The notes under the pieces are model-generated. The model was not told the origin of the DNA, did no database searches, and saw only the letters and a list, made by a program, of their open reading frames with translations. From Lacisediminihabitans changchengi (lineage in GTDB: Bacteria; Actinomycetota; Actinomycetes; Actinomycetales; Microbacteriaceae): a stretch of DNA of 64,000 nucleotides. Below are positions 58,193-64,000 of this stretch, piece by piece. Made by a program: the position numbers and the translations under genes. The stretch is taken from contig NZ_JAEPES010000003.1 in the NCBI RefSeq assembly GCF_016634425.1, positions 1-64,000 on the forward strand, written 5' to 3'. How positions within the stretch are numbered: the stretch's first letter is position 1; the number at the start of each line of letters is the position of its first letter.

Positions 58193-58801
58193 ATGTCCGA
58201 TACCACGCCGCCGAAGATCCGTGAGCGCACCCGCCGGATCGCGCAGACGGAACTGACGCTGGTCGCGCAAGATCTGTTCTTGGAGAACGGGTACGAGGGT
58301 ACGACGGTGGATCAGATTGCTTCGGCCGCGGGGATGTCGAAGCGCACGTTCTTCCGCTACTTCGCCTCGAAGGATGACCTGGTCATCGGAAAATACGACC
58401 TTTTCGCCGACCGGATCGCTGACGCCTTCGACGACCGACCGATGGACGAGCCTGTGTGGCAGTCATTGCGTCGCGTTTTCGACATCACCCTCGACTACGT
58501 GCAAGACGACCATGCCCGCGCCCGCAATGACGCGATGGAACGCATCGTCCAAAGCACCCCCCAGCTCAACGCTCGCTATCTCGAGAAGATGCAGCGCGTT
58601 CAAGAGATCCTCGTGGGACGCGTTGCTGCTCGCCTCAGCCACCAGGCCGTGTCCGCGCCTAGTCCGAAACCGGCCGCCATCGTCGGGGCTGCGTTCGCAT
58701 GTATGCAAGCGGCACGCGTTGCATGGCTCCAATCAGACCAAACGCAACCCTTCGGCGAATACCTCGACGACGCGATGTTGACTTTCACGCTCACGGAGTA
58801 G
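58193..58801 (+). CDS. TetR-family transcriptional regulator
   Basis: 202 aa from ATG 58193 with GAGG 5 nt upstream (a longer frame from 58106 is rejected). The N-terminal TetR helix-turn-helix is clear: LFLENGYEGTTVDQIASAAG and MSKRTFFRYFASKDDL. The C-terminal part is a helical ligand domain of normal length. It is divergent from the SDR gene and probably binds the palindrome between them. The inducer is unknown. Confidence 0.9.
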   Translation: MSDTTPPKIRERTRRIAQTELTLVAQDLFLENGYEGTTVDQIASAAGMSKRTFFRYFASKDDLVIGKYDLFADRIADAFDDRPMDEPVWQSLRRVFDITLDYVQDDHARARNDAMERIVQSTPQLNARYLEKMQRVQEILVGRVAARLSHQAVSAPSPKPAAIVGAAFACMQAARVAWLQSDQTQPFGEYLDDAMLTFTLTE

Positions 58802-58976
58802 CGAGTGAGCCGCACCAGATGCCTTTGGTGAACTGACGTCGTGCGGTGGTGCTCTCGGTGGGACACCACCGAGAGCAGCGGCCCGACGTTAGAACCGCCT
58901 GGGGTTGTCGCTGCACTTAGTGCAAAGACGAATGTGCCTGGTGCAACGTGAAACCCGCAAGCGCAACGGCAACATG

Positions 58977-59485
58977 AGAATCGCTCTGGGTTTGTTCGAG
59001 ACTCCTGATCTTGGAAACGAGGATGGGTTTATGTCGAGAGAACGATCAGTGGCGAAGCCGACGACCCGTCGCTACTCGCCAGAAGAGAAGGCGTCAGCGG
59101 TCCGGATGGTGCGGACGGTGCGGGCGGAGCTCGGGACTGAGCACGGCACGGTGCAGCGTGTCGCGTCTCAGCTCGGATATGCGCTCGAGTCCGTGCGGAC
59201 GTGGGTGAAACAGTCCGATAGTGACGTTGGCCATGCCGCCGGCGTGACGACGGTCGATGCGCGGCAGGTGCGGGTGCTTGAGCAGGAGGTCCGCGAGCTT
59301 CGTCGGGCCAACGAAAACTTGAAGCGAGCGGCCAGGTCCTTGGGGGCGGAGCTCGACCGCCAACACCGGAAGTAGTCGCTTTCGTGGACGACGACAAGGA
59401 CGACGTTGTCGAGGGTCGCCCGCTCGGAGTCGAGTCCATCTGCACCGTGCTGCAGATGGCTCCGAGTACCTACTGCGCCACGAAT
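58977..59485 (+). mobile_element. IS3-family fragment A (left end, orfA and start of orfB)
   Basis: The terminal sequence GAATCGCTCTGGGTT (about 58979) matches the end of fragment B at 61563. orfA is intact. The OrfB start is visible as VDDDKDDVVEGRPLGVESIC (in the frame after 59383), then similarity stops near 59485. The rest of the element is lost. Confidence 0.7.
59031..59375 (+). CDS. IS3-family transposase OrfA
   Basis: 114 aa. Helix-turn-helix region RRYSPEEKASAVRMVRTV with VASQLGYALESVRTWVKQ, then the leucine-rich coiled coil VRVLEQEVRELRRANENLKR. This is a complete OrfA whose OrfB is truncated, so the element is inactive. The last residues differ from the usual family end, a sign of drift. 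Confidence 0.85.
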   Translation: MSRERSVAKPTTRRYSPEEKASAVRMVRTVRAELGTEHGTVQRVASQLGYALESVRTWVKQSDSDVGHAAGVTTVDARQVRVLEQEVRELRRANENLKRAARSLGAELDRQHRK

Positions 59486-59514
59486 GGTCGGGCCCCGTCG
59501 GCGCGGGGCGGTCA

Positions 59515-59993
59515 GCTAGTGATGAGGCCGTCTCTGCCAGGGAAGACCTGTCGTCTGATGATGACGAGTTTCTTGGTGAAGTCCACGTCTCCGACGTGAA
59601 GACCGGAGACTTCTGTAGAGCGTGCTGCCAGTAGAGCGGCGAGCATCACGAAGTCTGAATAGGACTGGTGGACGTCGCCGCAGGTGGTGGCGGGCTGATT
59701 CAGCCGCTGCAGGTCAGGGATCGCGAGTGCGCGCGCGGGGCAGCATCTTCGGCCGGGTGAACTCGGAAGCCGTTTCGGTGGAGACTCTGCTTCGCCCGGT
59801 GCTTGGCGGGGTGGACTGTGATCAGACCATCGCGCACTGCTTCGTCGAGCACCCGCACAAGTGGGGCGATGGTGTTCTTGATCGTCGATGCGCCGTACTT
59901 CACCTCGCAGTCATCAATCGTGCGGTCGATCATTCCGGCGAGGCGGCGTGGCCATCGATCGTCGATCGAGGTGAAGAACTCCAGGAAGGTCAT
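59515..59993 (-). pseudogene. Tyrosine integrase fragment, related to the island integrase
   Basis: The minus strand encodes an integrase core-binding region (MIDRTIDDCEVKYGASTIKN with LVRVLDEAVRDGLITVHPA) in one frame from 59993. A shift near 59715 leads to the catalytic-domain start: SDFVMLAALLAARSTEVSGL and FTKKLVIIRRQ. The part at 59517-59625 is clearly similar (about 85% by eye) to 19262-19370 of the island integrase. Both start and end are missing. It seems to be the leftover of a second, related element. Confidence 0.7.
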
Positions 59994-60122
59994 GGAGACG
60001 TCTATTCCCCGGACCGAACAATGACGGAGTATTTCGAAGAATGCCCGACTCCAGGTCGTTCCTGGGGCGGCCCGGAGGCGGAAATGTTCCGGTCGTTTCC
60101 GCCTCCGATCCTGCGCGGGTGG

Positions 60123-60890
60123 CTAAGCCTGCTCTTGGTAGGCGAGGGCAGCTGCGGTGAGACCTTCGAGAGCCATGCCGAAGGGAACGTCCTGGGTGAT
60201 GCGGCGGCGCAGCTCGAGGTTCAGGGTCTGCTTCTGCAGCGTCAAGTAGATAGAAGACTTCGCGGCCAGCTGACGTGCGAGCTCGATTCCGCGGGCGAGT
60301 ACCCGATCCTGGGGAAGGACCTCGGTGACGACACCCCACCGCAGGGCGGTTGCCGCATCGATGGTCTCGCCGGTCCAGAGGAGGCGCTTCGCCCGGGCAG
60401 GGCCCGCGGCTTCCTCCCAGACGACGTGGAGCCCGTCGCCGGCGGTGATGCCGAACGCCGGGTGTGGGAAGTCACCGTAAGTCGCGGTTTCGGAAGCGAT
60501 GTGAATGTCGGACAGGAGCAGATACTCCGAGTGCACCGTCGCCGGGCCATTGGCGACACCGACGACCGGGATCGGGAGGTCCAGCAGACGCTGGAGAACC
60601 TTGGCGCCCTCGACGCGGATCTTCTCCCACACGATCGGCTTGAAGATTTCGCCCAGGCTTCCGCCGTCGATCTGATCCATGAACGTATCCCCGGTTCCGG
60701 TGAGGACCATCGCCTTATTGTCTCGGTCCAGGGCGATCTCCTCCAACGCGTTCGTGAAGTCCTCATGGGTCTGGCCAGTGAACGTAATCGGGCCTCCGTC
60801 GGTGTGGAAGCGGAGGATCAGGACTCCGGCATCGTCGCGCTCGAACGCGAGGTTGACGTACTTCGTGAAGTAATCCGGGACGGTAGTCAT
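60123..60890 (-). CDS. Crotonase-superfamily hydrolase resembling 6-oxocamphor hydrolase
   Basis: 255 aa. The crotonase fold is clear, and several stretches (HTDGGP, VLTGTGDTFMDQID, ANGPATVHSEYLL, ITAGDGLHVVWEE) recall 6-oxocamphor hydrolase, a retro-Claisen beta-diketone hydrolase. As I remember its active site (His122, Asp154, Glu244), equivalents are His120, Asp152 and Glu242 here. It may therefore cleave a C-C bond in a cyclic diketone rather than hydrate an enoyl-CoA. It is divergent from a TetR gene with two operator-like palindromes between. There is no neighbouring terpene pathway. Confidence 0.8.
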   Translation of the reverse strand: MTTVPDYFTKYVNLAFERDDAGVLILRFHTDGGPITFTGQTHEDFTNALEEIALDRDNKAMVLTGTGDTFMDQIDGGSLGEIFKPIVWEKIRVEGAKVLQRLLDLPIPVVGVANGPATVHSEYLLLSDIHIASETATYGDFPHPAFGITAGDGLHVVWEEAAGPARAKRLLWTGETIDAATALRWGVVTEVLPQDRVLARGIELARQLAAKSSIYLTLQKQTLNLELRRRITQDVPFGMALEGLTAAALAYQEQA

Positions 60891-60911
60891 GGTAAAAACT
60901 CTTCGCTATGT

Positions 60912-60956
60912 GAACAGATCTGTTCGGTCTGCCTCACTAACTAAACAGATCCGTCT
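60912..60956. promoter_or_regulatory. Double TetR operator in the crotonase/TetR divergent region
   Basis: GAACAGATCTGTTC (60912-60925) is a perfect 14-bp palindrome. A second, weaker copy AACAGATCCGTCT lies at 60944-60956, centred 31 bp away, or about three helical turns. The two sites cover the probable promoters of both genes, so the TetR protein likely controls itself and the crotonase. Confidence 0.65.
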
Positions 60957-60971
60957 AGTATTGTCAAAAGC

Positions 60972-61589
60972 ATGACCGCCACCGAACCCCGCACCCGACG
61001 ACGCCCCGCTTTAGAGCGCGTCATCCACACCAGCGACCGCCTGTTTTACGAGCGCGGCATACACGCCACCGGCGTCGATCAGATCGTCGCAGAGGCAGAC
61101 GTCTCCAAAGCAACGCTGTACGCACACTTCGCCACCAAAGACGACCTGATCGTCCACTACCTCCGCGGCCGCAGTACAAGGTGGCGGGAATACCTCTCCA
61201 CCGAACTAGACCGCCGCGGAGGCACACCGAGGCAACTCATCGGGATCGTTTTCGATGTTCTCGGCGAATGGTTCATCGAAGACGGGTTCCGCGGATGCCC
61301 GTTCATCAACGCGGAAGCCGAATGCGACCAAAGCCTCGCCGTGCACGACGTCACTACAGACCATCGGACCTGGATCCATGGGCTCTTCGCCGGTCTTGCC
61401 CGCGCGGCAGGATCGGGCAACCCCGACTCGCTCGCATATCAGCTCACACTCCTATACGACGGGGCGATGACCAGCTCCCACAGCGAACCCCACATCGACT
61501 GGGCCACCGAAGCAAAAACCGCCGCCCTCATGCTCACAGACAACGCAACGCGCTCAGTCGTTGTGAATCGCTCTGGGTTGAGTTCCTAG
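60972..61589 (+). CDS. TetR-family regulator with IS-derived C-terminal tail
   Basis: 205 aa. The N-terminal DNA-binding domain has LFYERGIHATGVDQIVAEAD and VSKATLYAHFATKDDL. The C-terminal part fits the TetR_C_33-like ligand domains (GCPFINAEAECDQ). The last eight codons (about 61563-61589) are IS3 terminal sequence, so the original stop was replaced by the insertion. The ligand domain itself seems complete, so function may be kept. It is divergent from the crotonase gene, with a double operator between. Confidence 0.88.
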   Translation: MTATEPRTRRRPALERVIHTSDRLFYERGIHATGVDQIVAEADVSKATLYAHFATKDDLIVHYLRGRSTRWREYLSTELDRRGGTPRQLIGIVFDVLGEWFIEDGFRGCPFINAEAECDQSLAVHDVTTDHRTWIHGLFAGLARAAGSGNPDSLAYQLTLLYDGAMTSSHSEPHIDWATEAKTAALMLTDNATRSVVVNRSGLSS

Positions 61590-61745
61590 TATTTTTCGAG
61601 GGCGGCGGTTGCCGTCTCGGGGTGTGGAGGTCAGCGTAATACGCGGCCTCGATATCAGCGGGGGTGCGGTAGCCGAACTCGGAGTGCAGCCGCTGGTTGT
61701 AGAACCACCACACTCTCGACCGTGTGCCAGGGCCTGCGGTGATTG
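61562..61745 (-). mobile_element. IS3-family fragment B (3' end of orfB with terminal repeat)
   Basis: On the minus strand the fragment encodes the C-terminal end of an IS3 OrfB: VWWFYNQRLHSEFGYRTPAD, then IEAAYYADLH and a basic tail. It ends in the terminal repeat whose plus-strand form is TGAATCGCTCTGGGTT at 61563. The rest of the element is missing beyond 61745. It is in the opposite orientation to fragment A. Confidence 0.75.
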
Positions 61746-61751
61746 CGCACT

Positions 61752-62051
61752 TTAGGTGAATGCGGCGAGGTTGAGACCAATGGCGATGCCACCCGCGAGC
61801 ATCACGATCAGGAGCCCGATCGTGAGAGGCAGCGATGCAGACCTGCTCCGGCGTGCCGATCGGACGCCGCCGATCACGCCGACAGTTGCGACAACGACGG
61901 CAGCAATGAAGGGCAAATACAGCGAAACAGCGCCCAGTTCGAAATTGCACGTACCTGACTCAGAGCAAGCGTCGGAGTTGAAAGACAGAATGAACACCAC
62001 CCCGGTGGCTATCGCCGCGGCCACGAAGTGGAGCAGAACCAAGCCGAGCAT
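61752..62051 (-). CDS. Small membrane protein with three helices
   Basis: 99 aa from ATG 62051 (a TTG six bases earlier has a better-spaced GGCGG and may be the true start). Three hydrophobic segments are evident: about residues 2-21 (LGLVLLHFVAAAIATGVVFI), 38-58 and 72-95. A CSESGTC pair in the first loop could form a disulfide. The frame to 62201 is rejected because the added part is unlike protein. Small proteins of this kind are common in Microbacteriaceae and have no known role. Confidence 0.6.
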   Translation of the reverse strand: MLGLVLLHFVAAAIATGVVFILSFNSDACSESGTCNFELGAVSLYLPFIAAVVVATVGVIGGVRSARRSRSASLPLTIGLLIVMLAGGIAIGLNLAAFT

Positions 62052-62197
62052 GTGCAACGATTCGCCGCCGGTGACGCTGCCGCGAACCTCGGCGCGGTCA
62101 CGTAGCGACGGAATTCGGCGGAGATCTCGATAGCCTGCGCCCACTCGGCACAAATTATCGGAATATCTGTCACGTACCCTGCTACGCCACGCGGACA

Positions 62198-62581
62198 TCA
62201 TCCGTGGTCGGGTTTGGGGATTCGACGGATGCGAATCGGACCACGCGCCGTCGACGGATCGACGGGGCTGCCGTGCTGGGTGATCACGACGTCACCGGAG
62301 GCGACCAGGCGTCGAGCGGCCCGGCGGGCGGGCTCCATGAGATCGCGCCAATCGTCGGGACTCACCGCACGAGCGGCATCCGACGGGCAGATCGTCGAGG
62401 TCGCAGCACGCTGGTCCAGCAGCTCGAGGATCTTTGCCTCGAGTGCCCGGTCTTCGCGGGTGACCTTGCGCCGACGGCACGCATCGGAGCAGTACCGAAC
62501 CTGTTCCCAGTCATCCGCCCATTTGCGGCGCCACTCGATGCGTCTGCCGCAGGATGCGCAGGTCTTCTCGAGTGGTTCCAT
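62198..62581 (-). CDS. DUF2256/DUF3253 fusion protein
   Basis: 127 aa from ATG 62581. The N-terminal zinc-knuckle region TCASCGRRIEWRRKWADDW with YCSDACRRRK is the DUF2256 signature. The C-terminal DUF3253 part contains RALEAKILELLDQRA and PSDAARAV. It is a small, probably nucleic-acid-binding protein of unknown function. It lies divergent to the methyltransferase gene, 127 bp apart. Confidence 0.8.
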   Translation of the reverse strand: MEPLEKTCASCGRRIEWRRKWADDWEQVRYCSDACRRRKVTREDRALEAKILELLDQRAATSTICPSDAARAVSPDDWRDLMEPARRAARRLVASGDVVITQHGSPVDPSTARGPIRIRRIPKPDHG

Positions 62582-62708
62582 GCGCCCACTCTGCCACCGG
62601 CCACTGAGTGTCGGTACATGGAGGCAATGCCCCGCGGCGACGTGTTCAGTTCTAGAGTGGGCGACACTAATCGCCGACGACCTCGTGCGGTGGAGCGAGG
62701 AGTGACCC

Positions 62709-63479
62709 ATGAGTTTTGACGTCGCAGCCGAGTCGTACCAGCGCTTCATGGGGCGATATTCGGAACCATTGGCCGAGCTGTTCGTCGGCGAATTGGCGCC
62801 GAGTCCCGGACAGCGCGCGCTCGACGTCGGTGCGGGACCGGGGGCTCTGACGGCGCCGCTTGCGCGGATATTGGGCACGGATGCTGTGGCCGCACTCGAC
62901 CCGTCCGAGCCGTTCGTTGCCGCGCTGCGCAGCCGCCTGCCGGGTATCGACGCGCGTGTGGCGACCGCGGAGGCGATCCCGTTCCCCTCGTACAGTTTTA
63001 ATTTCGCGGTGGCTCAGCTCGTCGTGCAGTTCATGTCAGATCCCGTTGCCGGTCTGCGCGAGATGTGCAGGGTCGTTTTTCCCGGCGGGGTGGTGGCTGC
63101 ATGCGTGTGGGACTTCGCCGGTGGGAGGTCGCCGCTGTCGCTGTTCTGGCGTGCGGCTCGCGACATCGATCCGGCGGCCCAGGACGAGACGGGAGTGGCG
63201 GGCGGCAGAGAGGGGCACCTCGGTGAACTCTTCGCCGCTGTCGGGCTGGTCGACGTACGGAGCGGAGAGACAGCGGTGACGGTGCCATATCGAGACTTCG
63301 ACGACTGGTGGGAGCCATTCACTCTCGGCGTGGGGCCGGCAGGTGCGTATTTCTCGCGCCTCGATTCGGAGGGACGAGCTCACCTCAGAGATCGATGTGC
63401 AGCCCTGCTGCCGCCGGGGCCCGGGGCGATCGTCGCCACAGCATGGACGGCATTCGGGGTTGTGGGCAACCCGACGTAG
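62709..63479 (+). CDS. SAM-dependent methyltransferase (class I)
   Basis: 256 aa with GAGGAG about 8 nt before ATG. Motif I is LDVGAGPGALT (residues 38-48), motif II has the acidic residue in ALDPSE, and the post-motif region is MCRVVFPGGVVAACVWDF. It belongs to the Methyltransf_11/25-type group, and the opening YQRFMGRYSEPLA is typical for the actinobacterial subgroup. The acceptor is unknown. It is a stand-alone gene. Confidence 0.88.
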   Translation: MSFDVAAESYQRFMGRYSEPLAELFVGELAPSPGQRALDVGAGPGALTAPLARILGTDAVAALDPSEPFVAALRSRLPGIDARVATAEAIPFPSYSFNFAVAQLVVQFMSDPVAGLREMCRVVFPGGVVAACVWDFAGGRSPLSLFWRAARDIDPAAQDETGVAGGREGHLGELFAAVGLVDVRSGETAVTVPYRDFDDWWEPFTLGVGPAGAYFSRLDSEGRAHLRDRCAALLPPGPGAIVATAWTAFGVVGNPT

Positions 63480-63628
63480 GAGCCATCCTCGCAAGTCCCT
63501 GTGCGCAAGGGTGCCAGAGGGTCAGGCGCGCGACGCCACCTGAATCTGGCGTGCCGTCGTCGCTCCGTGCGAAACTGCAGACGGCCCTCGGGGTGAGCCC
63601 CCTCGGCGAACGAGTAAGGAGACCGGAC

Positions 63629-63877
63629 GTGACAATCGAGAACGAACCTTCAGCGGTACCCGTCAGTTTCGAACGAAACATCCGGCCGCTGTTCCGCGCC
63701 TTCGACCGGGACAGCATGACCAAGGCCTTCGACCTGTGGAGCTATACGGATGTCGTCTCTCACCAAGAGGCGATCCTCGATCATCTCGTGGCCGGTTCCA
63801 TGCCCTGCGACGGAGCCTGGCCCGCCGAGCAGGTGGAACTGGTCCGCCAATGGATCGCCGCGGGATCGCCCGCCTGA
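63629..63877 (+). CDS. Short conserved protein of unknown function
   Basis: 82 aa from GTG 63629 with AAGGAGA 7 nt upstream; the longer frame from 63308 lies inside the methyltransferase gene. The sequence SFERNIRPLFRAFDRDSMTK with AFDLWSYTDVVSHQEAIL is familiar from conserved short actinobacterial proteins, though without known role. VSGSMPCDGAW-type endings in such proteins recall cytochrome c-like or electron-carrier partners, but no heme motif (CxxCH) is present. Confidence 0.7.
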   Translation: MTIENEPSAVPVSFERNIRPLFRAFDRDSMTKAFDLWSYTDVVSHQEAILDHLVAGSMPCDGAWPAEQVELVRQWIAAGSPA

Positions 63878-63941
63878 TCCGTGCGAGAGCGTCTCTGGTC
63901 GCCTGTTGGGATGACGACTGGCGGCCACAGTGGCCATGGAA

Positions 63942-64000
63942 CTAAGCGCTGATCGCGCCGAGTTCCACGAGCTTCGCACGCAGATCTGCGTTGCTGGGCT
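63942..64000 (-). CDS. C-terminal end of a gene running off the window
   Basis: On the minus strand the last 18 codons, PSNADLRAKLVELGAISA then TAG at 63944-63942, read as a normal protein end. The gene continues beyond the window edge, so its family cannot be determined. Confidence 0.45.
   Translation of the reverse strand, partial: PSNADLRAKLVELGAISA

Noticed and set aside
61534..61950. 138-codon minus-strand ORF as a gene
   Set aside because: Only its middle part (61580-61735) is protein-like and it is an IS3 OrfB tail; the start belongs to antisense sequence of the membrane protein gene.

Overview
The window is high-GC actinobacterial chromosome, most likely from a member of the Microbacteriaceae. 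The reasons are GTG-rich starts, the block xerD-parA-scpA-scpB-rluB-chorismate mutase-tyrA-cmk-der, and the small intergenic GGTCGAGTAGCG-type repeats common in that family. The family assignment is an inference from gene order and style, not from a database search.

Bases 1-18640 are ordinary core genome, almost all on the + strand and tightly packed with many 4-bp overlaps. It starts with the 3' part of an rRNA operon (5S). Then come a disordered/TPR-like protein, a HAD phosphatase, TlyA, NAD kinase, RecN, CTP synthase, a NUDIX hydrolase, XerD, ParA, the condensin subunits ScpA and ScpB, a pseudouridine synthase, chorismate mutase, prephenate dehydrogenase, CMP kinase and Der. A flavin oxidoreductase, a SnoaL-like protein and a MOSC protein follow, ending at tRNA-Pro(GGG), with a degenerate tRNA-Pro copy just before it.

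Bases 18591-44710 are a genomic island of about 26 kb inserted in tRNA-Pro. A 44-bp copy of the tRNA 3' half is repeated exactly at both ends. The integrase beside attL lacks its N-terminus, so the island looks fixed. Its clearest cargo is a complete four-gene type II Wadjet (JetABCD) anti-plasmid operon (20653-28713). It also carries a GIY-YIG protein with a Zn-ribbon partner, an HExxH protein, an XRE-ImmA/IrrE regulator with a partner gene, a 783-aa CHAT-type caspase-like protease, and several unassigned proteins. Two genes near the right end are broken by point lesions: an OLD/TOPRIM-like gene (frameshift plus nonsense) and an unassigned gene (single in-frame TGA). The right half therefore looks like a decaying defence-rich region.

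Bases 44711-64000 are a patchwork. IS3 remnants are followed by two very large, translationally coupled genes (2281 and 1237 aa) with no function I can assign; this is the least explained system in the window. After them come a TetR-controlled SDR gene with a broken DoxX-like gene, IS3 fragments, a second integrase fragment, and a crotonase resembling 6-oxocamphor hydrolase divergent from its own TetR gene. The 3' end of that TetR gene is made of IS terminal sequence. The window closes with a small membrane protein, a DUF2256/DUF3253-type protein, a methyltransferase and a short conserved protein.

Several genes, in core and island alike, show a TANNNT box 6-8 nt before the start codon and no Shine-Dalgarno, suggesting leaderless transcripts.
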